53,429 nucleotides of DNA from Deltaproteobacteria bacterium (GTDB taxonomy: Bacteria; Desulfobacterota; GWC2-55-46; DRME01), in contig DRME01000110.1 of the NCBI GenBank assembly GCA_011375175.1, forward strand, positions 1 to 53,429. The letters run 5' to 3'. Both the position numbers and the translations under genes were made by a program. The notes below the pieces were generated by a model, which was not told the DNA's origin, made no database searches, and saw only the letters and a program-made list of their open reading frames with translations. Shown here piece after piece: positions 6,767-16,406 of the stretch. Each line of letters opens with the position of its first letter. Within the stretch, counting starts at the first letter, position 1.

Positions 6767-9700
6767 TCAGAACTCCACGCTCACGGCCTTCGATACGCCG
6801 GGCTCCTCCATGGTGATGCCGTAGAGCCTGTCCGCAAGCTCCATTGTCCGCTTGTTGTGGGTTATGAGCAGGAACTGGCTGCGGGCCGACATCTCCTTCA
6901 AGAAGGCGTTGAAACGGTCGATGTTGGCGTCGTCGAGAGGGGCGTCCACCTCGTCGAGCAGGCAGAAGGGACTCGGTTTTATGAGGAAGATGGAGAAGAT
7001 CAGCGCCGTGGCCGTCAGCGCCTTCTCGCCGCCGGAGAGCAGCGTCATGTTCTGGAGCCGTTTGCCGGGAGGCTGGGCCGCTATCTCTATGCCCGACTCC
7101 AGGATGTTGGACTCGTCGGAGAGCCGCAGCTCGGCCCTGCCGCCGTTGAAGAGCCGCGGAAAGGTCTTCTTGAATGTGGCGTTCACCTCATCGAAGGTGC
7201 GACGGAAACGCTCGCGGCTTGTCCTGTTTATCCGGGCGATGGCCTTGCGGATGGCCTCCATCGAGCGGGTGAGGTCCTCCTGCTGGGAGACGAGGAATTT
7301 GTGCCGCTCGTCGAGTTCGGCGAACTCCTCGAGGGCCGCCATGTTAACCTCGCCGAGCGAGTCGAGTCGGGCGCGAAGCTCATCGCGCCTGCCTTCGAGG
7401 GCCTCGACGTCTATATCCCCCTCTCCCGCGGCGGCGCCGGCCGTGTACGCGGCGAGGTCGCAGCCGTAGCGGTCGGCCATCCTCTCGCTCAGGGCCTCGC
7501 GGCGAAGCTCCGTCTCCTTGAGCTCCACCGAGAGCCTCCCGGCCTCCTCGCGCACGCGGGAAAGCTCCGAGCGCAAACCCTTGAGCTCCTCCTCGAGCTC
7601 CTTTTGCCGGCGGACCAGCCCTGCGATAACCTCCCCCTGCTCGATCTCCCTGCGCCGCACCCCCTCTCTTTCGGAGAGAAGCTTCTCGATGCGCCTCTTG
7701 AGCCCCGCGGCCCTGGACTGCGCCTCGCGGCGCTCCCTGAGACCCGACTCCACCTCGGCGGCCTTGAGCTCCATCCGGCCGCCGAGCTCGTCGATGAGTC
7801 TCTTCTTTTCGGCGAGTCTCTCCTTGAGCGCCCCGAGCTGCTCACGGGCCGATGCGATGGCCACCCGCGCCTCGGTCACCGAGGCGCGGCACCTCTCGCA
7901 CTCGGCCGCAAGCTCCGCCTCGCGGGACGAGAGCTCGGCCATGCGGGCCTCGACGGCCCCGCGCCGCTCCTCGAGCTCCTCGCGTCGCGCCGAGAGCGCC
8001 GCCTTGGCCGCGGCCACCTCCTTTAGCTTCTCCTCGGCCCCGCTCCGCTCGGAGGCGAGGGCCCCGCACCTGGTCGATAGCCGCTCCACCTCCTCGGCGA
8101 GCCTTTTTACGCGGCCTTCGACCTCGACACGCCCGATCTCCGTCGAATGGAGCGTCTCCCTCAGTCCCTCGACGACCTTCCTCGTCTCGGCCACGGCCGC
8201 CGAGAGCCCCTCGCGCCGCTGCCGAAGCGGCCGGAGCCGGCCCTCGAGGCGGGCCACATCGTCGCGCAGGCGCTTGATCTCCATCTTCTGCCGGAGTATG
8301 CCGCCTTCGGCGCCGCCGCCCCTGCCGCCGGTCACGACGCCGCATGGGTCCACGACCTCGCCCTCACGGGTGACTATGGTCCGCACGGCGCCGTTGCCTC
8401 TCCACAGCTCGGCAGCGGCGGCCATGTCGTCGACGACCACCACATTGCCGAGGAGGGCCCTCACAAACCCCTCGCAGCCGTCCTTGACACGAACCTCGTC
8501 GATGAGCACCGACGCATCGACGGTTCCGTCAAGGCCGATGGCCGGGTCTCCCACCCCGGCCATGACGGGGCTTCCCGCCTCCTTGAGGGGGACGAAGCTT
8601 CCGCGCCCGGCGGACCGCTCCTTGAGGTACTCGACGGCCTCCACGGCGCCTTCCATGTCGTCGACGAGCACGTACTGTAGCCTGTCGCCGAGCACGGCCT
8701 CGACGGCCCGCTCGAAGCCCGGCGAAGGCTCGATGACGTCGGCAAGGAGACAGCGCACGCCGGAGGAAAGGCGGGAGCGCCCCCCGCGCTCCCCGTCCCG
8801 GCCCAGGCGCATGACGGCCTTCACGCCGTCCTTGAGCCCCTCGTAACGGGCCTCCATCTCCTCGAGGGCCCGGAGTCTCGAAGCCTTGTGCGAGAGCTCA
8901 CCGGTCAGCGCGCCGAGCTCCTCCTCCACGGCGGCCCGTTCGTCTTCCAGGGCCTTGAGTTCGGCTGAGCTCTTCTCGAGCTCCGCGCCGAGGCTGCGGG
9001 CCTTCTCGACGAGGCCGTCGAGACCGCTGCGGAGTTCTCCGAGGCGCGCGCGCCTCTCTTCCAGCGCAGCGCTCGTCTCGGATATCTCCCTCGCCGCCCT
9101 CGCCTCGCGAAGCCTCAGGTCGTCCTCCTCCCTCATGGAGGCCTTCATCGAGTGCTTGAGCTCGGAGAGCTCGGAGAGTATCTTGAGGTGGGCGGCCTTC
9201 TCCGCGCTGAGAAGCGAGCGCTCCTCGTCGAGACGCTCCCGCGCCTCGGCGAGGCTCCGCTCTCTTGCGGCCAGCTCCTCGCGGCTGCGGGCTATGGAGG
9301 CCTCCCTGTCGGCCACGGCGGAGGCGATCTCCTCCACCTGGCCGCCCGCCGCCTCCCTCTCGGCCTCGAGGGCCGCGATCTCCTCGCCGAGCCTGCGCTC
9401 GTCGCGCTCGAGCCCGCTTACGAGCATGGCCACACGCTCGTTCTCGCGCTCGCAGCCGTCGATCTCGCCGTCGATGGCGGCGAGCCTGTTTCTCGTCTCG
9501 GCGAACGCCGCCTCCGCCTCGTCGCGGCCGCCGCTCAGCTCCTCGCCGGCGGCCTCGGCCGCGCTCATCCTGGCTGCAAGCGCCGCCTCCTCGTCGGCGA
9601 GGAGCGAAAGCCTCCTTCTCCCCTCGTCGATCCTGCCGGCAAGCTCCCTGTAGCTGCGGCCGGCGAGCCGCAGCTCCACTTCCCTGAGCTCGTCGCGCAG

Positions 9701-10360
9701 GGCCTTGCACCGCTCGGCCTTTCGGGCCTGGCGCTTGAGCGAGCCGAGGCGGCGCTTGACCTCGCCGGTTATGTCGCCTATCCTCGTGAGGTTCGCCTTC
9801 GTCGCCTCAAGGCGCCGCAGCGCCGCGTCGCGCTTGCCCTTGAAGCGGTTTATGCCCGCCGCCTCCTCGAATATGACGCGGCGCTCCTCGGCTCTTGCGT
9901 TTATGAGCCAGCCCACCTGGCCCTGCTCTATTATGGAATAGGCCCTCGTGCCTATGCCCGTGTCGGTGAAGAGGTCTACTATGTCCCTGAGCCTGGCCCT
10001 CACCTTGTTTATGTAGTACTCGCTCTCGCCCGAGCGGTAGAGCCTGCGCTTGACCTCTATCTCGCCGAAGGAGGCGAATCGCGGCGGGGCGGCCCCGCCG
10101 TCGTTCGAGAAGGTGAGGACCACCTCGGCCATGCCCATGGGCTTTCGCGTCTCGCTGCCCGAGAATATGACGTCCTCCATGAGACGGCCGCGCAGGTGCC
10201 GGGCGTTCTGCTCGCCCAGGACCCAGCGCACGGCGTCGACGATGTTGCTCTTGCCGCAGCCGTTGGGGCCCACCACGGCCGATATGCCCAGCGGGAGGTC
10301 GAAGACAACGGGGTCGGCGAAGGACTTGAAGCCCTGTATCTTGAGTCTCTTTATCTTCAT
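6767..10360 (-). CDS. smc: Chromosome segregation ATPase SMC
   Basis: SMC is the ATPase of bacterial condensin, which compacts and segregates the chromosome with ScpA/ScpB (not in this window). The 1197 residues follow the full SMC plan. Walker A is GPNGCGKS (31-38). Then come a long coiled coil, a hinge near 500-670 (VEAVLGDRLQYVLVDDMEGA), a second coiled coil, and the C-terminal ABC signature LLSGGEKAL with Walker B FCLLDEVDAPLDD. I chose the ATG at 10360 (MKIKRLKIQGFKSF), the conserved start; the frame extends 23 codons further with an unlike, GC-rich sequence. The coiled-coil Glu/Arg richness produces many long false ORFs on the other strands. Downstream are the gene remnant and the defence island. 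Confidence 0.97.
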   Translation of the reverse strand: MKIKRLKIQGFKSFADPVVFDLPLGISAVVGPNGCGKSNIVDAVRWVLGEQNARHLRGRLMEDVIFSGSETRKPMGMAEVVLTFSNDGGAAPPRFASFGEIEVKRRLYRSGESEYYINKVRARLRDIVDLFTDTGIGTRAYSIIEQGQVGWLINARAEERRVIFEEAAGINRFKGKRDAALRRLEATKANLTRIGDITGEVKRRLGSLKRQARKAERCKALRDELREVELRLAGRSYRELAGRIDEGRRRLSLLADEEAALAARMSAAEAAGEELSGGRDEAEAAFAETRNRLAAIDGEIDGCERENERVAMLVSGLERDERRLGEEIAALEAEREAAGGQVEEIASAVADREASIARSREELAARERSLAEARERLDEERSLLSAEKAAHLKILSELSELKHSMKASMREEDDLRLREARAAREISETSAALEERRARLGELRSGLDGLVEKARSLGAELEKSSAELKALEDERAAVEEELGALTGELSHKASRLRALEEMEARYEGLKDGVKAVMRLGRDGERGGRSRLSSGVRCLLADVIEPSPGFERAVEAVLGDRLQYVLVDDMEGAVEAVEYLKERSAGRGSFVPLKEAGSPVMAGVGDPAIGLDGTVDASVLIDEVRVKDGCEGFVRALLGNVVVVDDMAAAAELWRGNGAVRTIVTREGEVVDPCGVVTGGRGGGAEGGILRQKMEIKRLRDDVARLEGRLRPLRQRREGLSAAVAETRKVVEGLRETLHSTEIGRVEVEGRVKRLAEEVERLSTRCGALASERSGAEEKLKEVAAAKAALSARREELEERRGAVEARMAELSSREAELAAECERCRASVTEARVAIASAREQLGALKERLAEKKRLIDELGGRMELKAAEVESGLRERREAQSRAAGLKRRIEKLLSEREGVRRREIEQGEVIAGLVRRQKELEEELKGLRSELSRVREEAGRLSVELKETELRREALSERMADRYGCDLAAYTAGAAAGEGDIDVEALEGRRDELRARLDSLGEVNMAALEEFAELDERHKFLVSQQEDLTRSMEAIRKAIARINRTSRERFRRTFDEVNATFKKTFPRLFNGGRAELRLSDESNILESGIEIAAQPPGKRLQNMTLLSGGEKALTATALIFSIFLIKPSPFCLLDEVDAPLDDANIDRFNAFLKEMSARSQFLLITHNKRTMELADRLYGITMEEPGVSKAVSVEF

Positions 10361-10462
10361 GAACACACCTCGGCGCCACGGACCCGCCGCCGGCCCCGCG
10401 ACGAAACCGCTCCTCGCCACGGCAACCACACCGGCCGGACACGGGGCCTCACCTGTGTGAAG

Positions 10463-10491
10463 AGGTTAGCAGAGTCCCGAGACTTTGTAAA
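10463..10491 (-). promoter_or_regulatory. Candidate smc promoter
   Basis: On the minus strand, TTTACA (10486-10491) and TAACCT (10463-10468) have a 17-bp spacer. A second possibility, TATACT at 10510-10515 with TTGTAT at 10531-10536, has only a 15-bp spacer. Either would give a leader of about 95-150 nt. Confidence 0.4.
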
Positions 10492-10554
10492 GGGAAAAAT
10501 ACTACGGAAAGTATACCGGAGAGACGCAGGATACAATATGTTGGGGCAAGCCGG

Positions 10555-10763
10555 CGATTGCACTGAGGGAACCTTTTTGAAAAAAGGTTCCCTCAGACTC
10601 CCTCCAAAAACTTTTAATGCGAGTTGGCTTCCCCCTGTTTTGCCAGGCAAAACAGGGGGAAACCAGCTCGTATTGAAAGTCTTTGAAGGGGGTCTGGGGG
10701 AAACGTGGGCCTGTGGCCCTTCTACAGAAAGTTTCCCCCAGGGTATTTAATCAGGGCTTCCTT
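10555..10763 (+). repeat. Family A element, copy A2
   Basis: H1 is at 10563-10596. H2 is of the second sequence type (GAGTTGGCTTCC..., 10620-10670), with one mismatch and one wobble. H3 carries the 15-bp module GTGGGCCTGTGGCCC, and the right terminal repeat reads AAGGAAGCCCTGATT on the minus strand. Its last bases overlap the ppdK stop codon TAA (10762-10764). The element lies just downstream of ppdK (minus strand) and upstream of the smc promoter, so it separates the two transcription units. Confidence 0.9.
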
Positions 10764-13500
10764 AAGATTTGCGGCTGCTCTTTGCGCTCTTTCGTCCCCT
10801 GCCCTTTTTGCCTTCCTCGGCGTCCTTGAGCGCCGCGTGGGCCGCGGCGAGCCTTGCTATGGGGACCCTGAATGGAGAGCACGAGACGTAGTCGAAGCCG
10901 TTACGGTGGCAGAACTCCACGGTCGCCGGGTCTCCGCCGTGTTCTCCGCAGATGCCTATCTTGAGGTCTCTTCTCACGGCCCGGCCCTTTTCTATGGCCA
11001 TGCGTATTAGCAGGCCCACGCCCTCCTGATCGAGCGACTGGAAGGGGTCGTTTGCGAAGATGCCCGCGCGGTTCTCGTCTACGTAGACGGGGAGGAAGCG
11101 GCCCGAGTCGTCGCGCGACATGCCCATGGTCATCTGCGTGAGGTCGTTGGTGCCGAAGCTGAAGAACTCGGCCACCTCGGCCACCCTGTCGGCCGTGAGC
11201 GCGGCCCTGGGCACCTCGATCATGGTGCCCACCAGGTAGCGGACCTTGACGCCGTAGCCGGCCATGACGGCGGCGGCGACCTCTCTTGTGCGCGTAGCCA
11301 GTATGTCGAGCTCCTTTGCGTCTATGACGAGGGGGTGCATGATCTCGGGGAGCACGCGCACGCCCTTCTTCTTGCACTCGCAGGCGGCCTCCATGATGGC
11401 GCGCACCTGCACCTCCAGTATCTCGGGATAGGTGATGCAGAGGCGGCAGCCCCGGTGCCCGAGCATGGGATTGGACTCGTGGAGCCGCTCTATGCGGTGG
11501 CGCACCTGGTTGAAGGGGAGTTCGAGGGCCTGGGCCAGGAGCTTCTGGTCGCTTTCGTTGTGGGGGACGAATTCGTGGAGAGGGGGATCGAGCAGCCTGA
11601 TGGTGACGGGCTTTCCGTCCATGGCCTTGAAGATGCCGATGAAGTCCTTGCGCTGGAGCGGCAGGATGCGCTCGAGCGCCTCCTTGCGCGAGGCCGTGTC
11701 GTCGACCAGTATCATGCGCTGGATGGCGAGCCTCCTCTCGTCGGTGTCGAAGAACATGTGCTCCGTGCGGCAAAGCCCTATGCCCTCGGCGCCGAGTCGG
11801 ACGGCGTTCTCTGCGTCGTAGGGGGTGTCCACGTTGGTGCGCACCTTGAGGGTGCGGGCCTTGTCCACCCACTTCATGAGCTTGAAGTAGGAGTCCGGGA
11901 GCTGCGGCTTCTTGAGCCTAAGGGCCGCGCGGAAGACCTCGCCGGTGGAGCCGTCGAGCGTTATCTCGTCGCCTTCCTTTATGACCGTATTGCCCACGGC
12001 GGCCGTCTTGGCCTCGTAGTCGACCGCGAGGTCCTCGCATCCCACGACACAGCACTTGCCCCATCCGCGCGCCACCACGGCGGCGTGGGAGGTCTTGCCG
12101 CCCTTGGCCGTGAGGATGCCCTTTGCGGCGTGCATGCCGCCCACGTCCTCGGGGCTCGTCTCCTTCCTCACCAGGATCACGTCCTTGCCCGAGGCGGCCC
12201 ACTCCTCGGCGTCCTTTGCCGTGAAGACCACGTGCCCCGATGCGGCGCCCGGCACGGCTCCGATGCCGGAGGCGAAAAAGTGTTTTTTCCGCTCCTCGAC
12301 GGTTATGGAGGGGTCGATGATCGGGTAGAAGAGACCTTCTATGTCCTTCTCCGTTATCCTCTTGACGGCCTCCTCCTTCGTTATGAGCCGTTCCTTGACC
12401 ATATCGACGGCTATCTCGAAGGCGGCTATGGGCGAGCGCTTGCCCACGCGGCACTGGAGGATGTAGAGCTTGCCGTCCTCGATGGTGAACTCTATGTCCT
12501 GCATGTCCTTGTAGTGGCGCTCGAGCTTCTTGCGCACCTCGCAGAGCTGCTTGTAGGCCGCGGGCATTATGGTCCTGAGCTCATCGAGGTGGATGGGCGT
12601 GCGGATGCCGGCCACCACGTCCTCTCCCTGGGCGTTCATGAGCAGGTCGCCGTAGAAGACGTTCTCGCCGGTGCTCGGGTCCCTGGTGAAGCACACGCCC
12701 GTGCCGGAGGTCTCGCCCATGTTGCCGAAGACCATCTGGACGATGTTGACGGCCGTGCCGAGAAGCCCCGTTATGTTCTCCACGCGGCGGTAGGTCACGG
12801 CCTTCTCGGCCATCCACGAGCCTATGACGGCGTCTATGGCGCCCCAGAGCTGCTCGAGCGGGTCCTGGGGGAAGTCCTCGCCGGTGCTCTCCTTGTAGAC
12901 CTTCTTGAGGACGGGTATCAGCTCCTCCAGTTCTTCCTCGTTCACGTCCGTGTCGACCACGGCGCCGGTGCGCTTGCCCAGGCGAACGCGCGTTCTCCTC
13001 TGTTTTATGTCCTCGAACTCGTCCTCGAACCTGGCCTTGTCCACCCCCTTGGCCGTGGAGCCGTACATGAAGATGAAGCGGCGGTAGGCGTCGAGGGCGA
13101 AGCGGCGGTTCGAGGTCTTGCGCGCAAGACCCTCGACGGAGCGGTCGTTCAGGCCCAGGTTGAGGATCGTCTCCATCATGCCGGGCATGCTCCGCGCCGC
13201 GCCCGAGCGCACGGAGACGAGAAGCGGGTCGTCGGCGTCGCCCAGCTTCTTGCCCGTGAGCTTCTCCAGTCTCCTGAGGTGGGTCAGGACCTCGTCCTCG
13301 AATCCGGGAGGGTACTTCCTGCCGTGCCTGTAGTAATAGTCGCAGACTTCGGTGGTAATGGTGAAACCGGCGGGCACCGGCAGACCTATGTTGGGCATCT
13401 CCGCCAGTCCGGCGCCCTTACCACCGAGGAGATCCTTCATGTCCCCCCTGCCCTCGGCCTTGGCCGCGCCGAAGAAATAGACGTACTTTTTCCTGGCCAT
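10762..13500 (-). CDS. ppdK: Pyruvate, phosphate dikinase
   Basis: This enzyme interconverts pyruvate + ATP + Pi and phosphoenolpyruvate + AMP + PPi, serving gluconeogenesis or PPi-saving glycolysis. At 912 residues it is of family size. The N-terminal ATP-grasp domain starts YVYFFGAAKAEG and has GGKGAGLAEM and VRSGAARSMPGMMETILNLG. The central phosphohistidine domain has GGKTSHAAVVARGWGKCCV with the swivelling His near 472. The C-terminal PEP/pyruvate TIM barrel has GIGLCRTEHMFF and FSFGTNDLTQM, with the proton-donor cysteine in IGICGEHGGDP. The ATG at 13500 is the conserved start. It is divergent from gyrA. Its stop codon overlaps element A2. Confidence 0.97.
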   Translation of the reverse strand: MARKKYVYFFGAAKAEGRGDMKDLLGGKGAGLAEMPNIGLPVPAGFTITTEVCDYYYRHGRKYPPGFEDEVLTHLRRLEKLTGKKLGDADDPLLVSVRSGAARSMPGMMETILNLGLNDRSVEGLARKTSNRRFALDAYRRFIFMYGSTAKGVDKARFEDEFEDIKQRRTRVRLGKRTGAVVDTDVNEEELEELIPVLKKVYKESTGEDFPQDPLEQLWGAIDAVIGSWMAEKAVTYRRVENITGLLGTAVNIVQMVFGNMGETSGTGVCFTRDPSTGENVFYGDLLMNAQGEDVVAGIRTPIHLDELRTIMPAAYKQLCEVRKKLERHYKDMQDIEFTIEDGKLYILQCRVGKRSPIAAFEIAVDMVKERLITKEEAVKRITEKDIEGLFYPIIDPSITVEERKKHFFASGIGAVPGAASGHVVFTAKDAEEWAASGKDVILVRKETSPEDVGGMHAAKGILTAKGGKTSHAAVVARGWGKCCVVGCEDLAVDYEAKTAAVGNTVIKEGDEITLDGSTGEVFRAALRLKKPQLPDSYFKLMKWVDKARTLKVRTNVDTPYDAENAVRLGAEGIGLCRTEHMFFDTDERRLAIQRMILVDDTASRKEALERILPLQRKDFIGIFKAMDGKPVTIRLLDPPLHEFVPHNESDQKLLAQALELPFNQVRHRIERLHESNPMLGHRGCRLCITYPEILEVQVRAIMEAACECKKKGVRVLPEIMHPLVIDAKELDILATRTREVAAAVMAGYGVKVRYLVGTMIEVPRAALTADRVAEVAEFFSFGTNDLTQMTMGMSRDDSGRFLPVYVDENRAGIFANDPFQSLDQEGVGLLIRMAIEKGRAVRRDLKIGICGEHGGDPATVEFCHRNGFDYVSCSPFRVPIARLAAAHAALKDAEEGKKGRGRKSAKSSRKS

Positions 13501-13664
13501 AAAACCCCTCCCGCAAACAGTTTGGTCTACGATGCAAAAAGGTTAACAAAAATAGAGGCGGAAGTCATCAAGTAATTTCCCCGCCATGGCCTCTTTTTCC
13601 GCCCCCCGGCGGGCCGTGAGGGCCGTCCCGCCCCCTCCTGCTAAGGGGTCGAAAACAAAAAAGT

Positions 13665-13693
13665 TTGACACGATGGGCCATCCTTCATATCAT
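13665..13693 (+). promoter_or_regulatory. Sigma70-type promoter of gyrA
   Basis: TTGACA (13665-13670) and TATCAT (13688-13693), with a 17-bp spacer, match 6/6 and 5/6. The predicted start near 13700 falls within the first bases of element A3, so the whole element would be the gyrA leader. Confidence 0.75.
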
Positions 13694-13887
13694 TAGGGAA
13701 ACTCTGATTTATTGCACTGAGGGAACCTTTTTGCAAAAAGGTTCCCTCAGATTCCCTCCAAAAACTTTTAACGCCCTGCGGTTCATCCCGATTTTGCAAG
13801 CAAAATCGGGATGAACCGCAGGGAATTAAAAGTCTTTGAAGGGGGTTCCGGGGGAGACTTTCTACAGAAAGTCTCCCCCGGTCAATC
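13694..13887 (+). repeat. Family A element, copy A3, in the gyrA leader
   Basis: The left terminal repeat is GGAAACTCTGATTTATTGCA (13697-13716). H1 is at 13717-13750 with perfect 16-bp arms. H2 arms are at 13774-13797 and 13800-13823 (perfect). H3 arms are at 13848-13863 and 13866-13881. H3 differs from that of A1 at two paired positions, both compensated. Only 27 bp separate the element from the gyrA ATG at 13915. Confidence 0.92.
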
Positions 13888-13914
13888 GACCCGAATCTTA
13901 TCCGAGGAGAGACG

Positions 13915-16347
13915 ATGGGCCGCCAGGAAAGACCTGTAGCCATAGAAGACGAGATGAAGAAGTCCTACATGGACTACGCCATGTCCGTCATCGTGGGCAG
14001 GGCGCTGCCCGACGTGCGCGACGGACTCAAGCCCGTCCATCGCAGGATACTCTTCGCCATGCACGAGATGGGGGTGGAGTGGAACAAGCCCTACAAGAAG
14101 TCGGCCCGCGTGGTGGGCGACGTCATAGGCAAGTACCATCCCCACGGCGACGCCGCGGTCTACGACGCCATAACCAGGCTCGTCCAGGACTTCTCCATGC
14201 GCCACCCGCTCATCGACGGCCAGGGAAACTTCGGCTCCATCGACGGCGACCCTCCGGCCGCCATGCGCTACACCGAGGTGAGGATGGCGCGCCTGGCCTC
14301 CGAGCTCCTGGCCGACATAGACAAGAACACCGTAGACTTCACGCCCAACTACGACGATTCGCTCCAGGAGCCGGTCGTACTGCCGGCGTCGTTCCCGAAC
14401 CTGCTCGTCAACGGCTCTTCGGGCATCGCCGTGGGCATGGCGACCAACATGCCCCCCCACAACCTCTGCGAGGTCGTCGACGCCCTGGTGCGGCTCATCG
14501 AGGACCCGGAGGTTGAGGACGGGGAACTTCTCGATATCGTGCCGGGGCCGGACTTTCCCACCGGCGCGTTCATCCACGGCCGCAAGGGCATAGTCGAGGC
14601 CTACACCACGGGAAAAGGCGTCATCCAGATGCGCGCCCGCGCCGTCATAGAGAGCAACCCCCGCACGGGCCGCAAGTCCATCGTAATCACCGAGATACCC
14701 TACATGGTCAACAAGTCCAAGCTCATCGAGAGCATGGCGGCGCTGGTGCGCGACAAGAAGATAGAGGGCATCTCGGACATACGCGACGAGTCGGACCGCG
14801 ACGGCATGAGGGTCGTCGTCGAGCTCAAGCGCGACGAGACGGCCGAGATAGTGCTCAACAACCTCTACCTCCACACCCAGCTCCAGAGCTCCTTCGGCAT
14901 AATAAACCTCGCCATAGTGGACGGCAGGCCCAGGGTCCTCACCCTGCGCGAACTGCTCGGCCAGTTCATAAAGTTCAGAAGAGAGGTCGTCACAAGGCGC
15001 ACCGTCTTCGAGCTCCGGAAGGCGCGGGAGCGGGCCCACATACTCGAGGGGCTGCGCATCGCCATAGAGAACCTCGACGCCGTCATAAAGCTCATCCGCT
15101 CGTCGGCGGGACCGAAGGAGGCGAAGGCGGGCCTCGTGGAACGCTTCGGGCTCACGCAGGCCCAGGCCCAGGCCATCCTGGAGATGCGGCTCCAGAGGCT
15201 CACGGCGCTCGAGCGCGACAAGATAGAAGAGGAGTACAGGGCGCTGCTGGAGCGGATAGGGCGTCTCGAATCCATACTCGCAAGCCCCGCAAAGCTCATG
15301 GAGGTGATAACCGGCGAGCTGCTGGCCATCAAGGAGCGCTACGGAAACGAGCGGCGCACCGAGATAATAGAAGACACGGGCGAGCTCACGCCCGAAGACA
15401 TAATAGCCGAGGAGGAGATGGTCGTCACCATCTCCAAGCGCGGCTATATAAAGCGCAACCCCACGAGCCTCTTCCGCATCCAGCGCCGCGGCGGCAAGGG
15501 CAAGACCGGTGTGACCACAAGGGACGAGGACTTCGTCTCCCATCTGTTCATCGCATCGACCCACAGCTACATCCTCTTCTTCACCGACCGGGGCAAGGCC
15601 TATCCCCTGAAGGTCTACGACATACCGCAGGCCGGACGGGCGGCAAGGGGCAAGGCCATAGTCAACATCATCAACGTCGAGCCAGGCGAGAACATAACGG
15701 CCTTCCTGCCGGTCAGGGAGTTCGTCGAGGACCGCTACGTCACCATGGCGACCCGTCGCGGACTGGTGAAGAAGACGGCGCTCATGAGCTTTGCGAACAT
15801 CCGCTCCGGCGGCATCATAGCCATAAACCTCGACGAAGGCGACTCCCTCATCGCCGCGAGGCTGACCGACGGAAAGAAGAACATATTCCTCGGCACCAGG
15901 AAGGGCCAGTCCATCCGCTTCAGGGAGGAAGAGGTCCGTCCCATGGGGCGCAACACCAGGGGTGTAATAGGCATAAAACTCGCCGACGACGACGAGGTGG
16001 TCGACATGGAGGCCCTCGACGACGACGCCACCATCCTCACGGTCAACGAGAAGGGCTACGGTAAACGCACCCGCGTCGACGAGTACCGGGTCCAGTCGCG
16101 CGGCGGAAGAGGCATAATAAACGTCAAGATAACGGACAAGAACGGGCCCGTCATAGACATGGCCCAGGTGCGCGACAACGACGAGATAATGATCACCACC
16201 ACGAGCGGCAAGTTCATAAGGATAGCCATGAGCTCGGTGCCCGTCATCGGCCGGAACACCATGGGCGTAAGGCTCATGGACATAGAAGAAGGAGAAAAGA
16301 TCGCCAGCGCGGCGCCGCTTGCCGAGAAGAGCGAAGAGGCTTCTTGA
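13915..16347 (+). CDS. gyrA: DNA gyrase subunit A
   Basis: GyrA is the breakage-reunion subunit of gyrase, forming A2B2 with GyrB (absent here) to introduce negative supercoils. At 810 residues it has the normal layout. The winged-helix domain has [17 protein letters not shown], and the catalytic Tyr is 119 in [11 protein letters not shown] coiled coil follows, then the C-terminal beta-pinwheel with the GyrA box QRRGGKG (near 522), which favours gyrase over topoisomerase IV. The residue equal to E. coli Ser83 is Ala80, while Asp87 is kept as Asp84. ATG 13915 has GAGGAGA upstream. The gene stands behind a good promoter and an A element. A degenerate H3 hairpin begins right after its stop. Confidence 0.96.
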   Translation: MGRQERPVAIEDEMKKSYMDYAMSVIVGRALPDVRDGLKPVHRRILFAMHEMGVEWNKPYKKSARVVGDVIGKYHPHGDAAVYDAITRLVQDFSMRHPLIDGQGNFGSIDGDPPAAMRYTEVRMARLASELLADIDKNTVDFTPNYDDSLQEPVVLPASFPNLLVNGSSGIAVGMATNMPPHNLCEVVDALVRLIEDPEVEDGELLDIVPGPDFPTGAFIHGRKGIVEAYTTGKGVIQMRARAVIESNPRTGRKSIVITEIPYMVNKSKLIESMAALVRDKKIEGISDIRDESDRDGMRVVVELKRDETAEIVLNNLYLHTQLQSSFGIINLAIVDGRPRVLTLRELLGQFIKFRREVVTRRTVFELRKARERAHILEGLRIAIENLDAVIKLIRSSAGPKEAKAGLVERFGLTQAQAQAILEMRLQRLTALERDKIEEEYRALLERIGRLESILASPAKLMEVITGELLAIKERYGNERRTEIIEDTGELTPEDIIAEEEMVVTISKRGYIKRNPTSLFRIQRRGGKGKTGVTTRDEDFVSHLFIASTHSYILFFTDRGKAYPLKVYDIPQAGRAARGKAIVNIINVEPGENITAFLPVREFVEDRYVTMATRRGLVKKTALMSFANIRSGGIIAINLDEGDSLIAARLTDGKKNIFLGTRKGQSIRFREEEVRPMGRNTRGVIGIKLADDDEVVDMEALDDDATILTVNEKGYGKRTRVDEYRVQSRGGRGIINVKITDKNGPVIDMAQVRDNDEIMITTTSGKFIRIAMSSVPVIGRNTMGVRLMDIEEGEKIASAAPLAEKSEEAS

Positions 16348-16384
16348 GGGGAGCTCTCTGCGGAAGGTTTCCCCCGAAACAATC
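16348..16384 (+). repeat. Degenerate family A hairpin (H3 plus terminal repeat)
   Basis: GGGGAGCTCTCTGCGGAAGG followed by TTTCCCCCGAAACAATC resembles H3 and the following end of family A. It starts at the base after the gyrA stop codon. It can fold as a weak hairpin and may serve as the gyrA 3' end. Confidence 0.5.
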
Positions 16385-16406
16385 CGCCGACAGGGGGTAG
16401 GCGTTG

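Noticed and set aside
6852-9710. Long plus-strand ORFs opposite smc (for example 389 and 442 residues)
   Set aside because: They are Ser/Arg/Leu-rich shadows of the high-GC coiled-coil coding strand, with no recognisable domain.
11335-13575. 746-residue plus-strand ORF opposite ppdK
   Set aside because: It is an antisense shadow of a firmly identified ppdK; its composition is His/Val/Gly/Leu-biased with no motif.
13882-15564. 560-residue minus-strand ORF opposite gyrA
   Set aside because: It is an antisense shadow of gyrA; it has no start signal and no domain.
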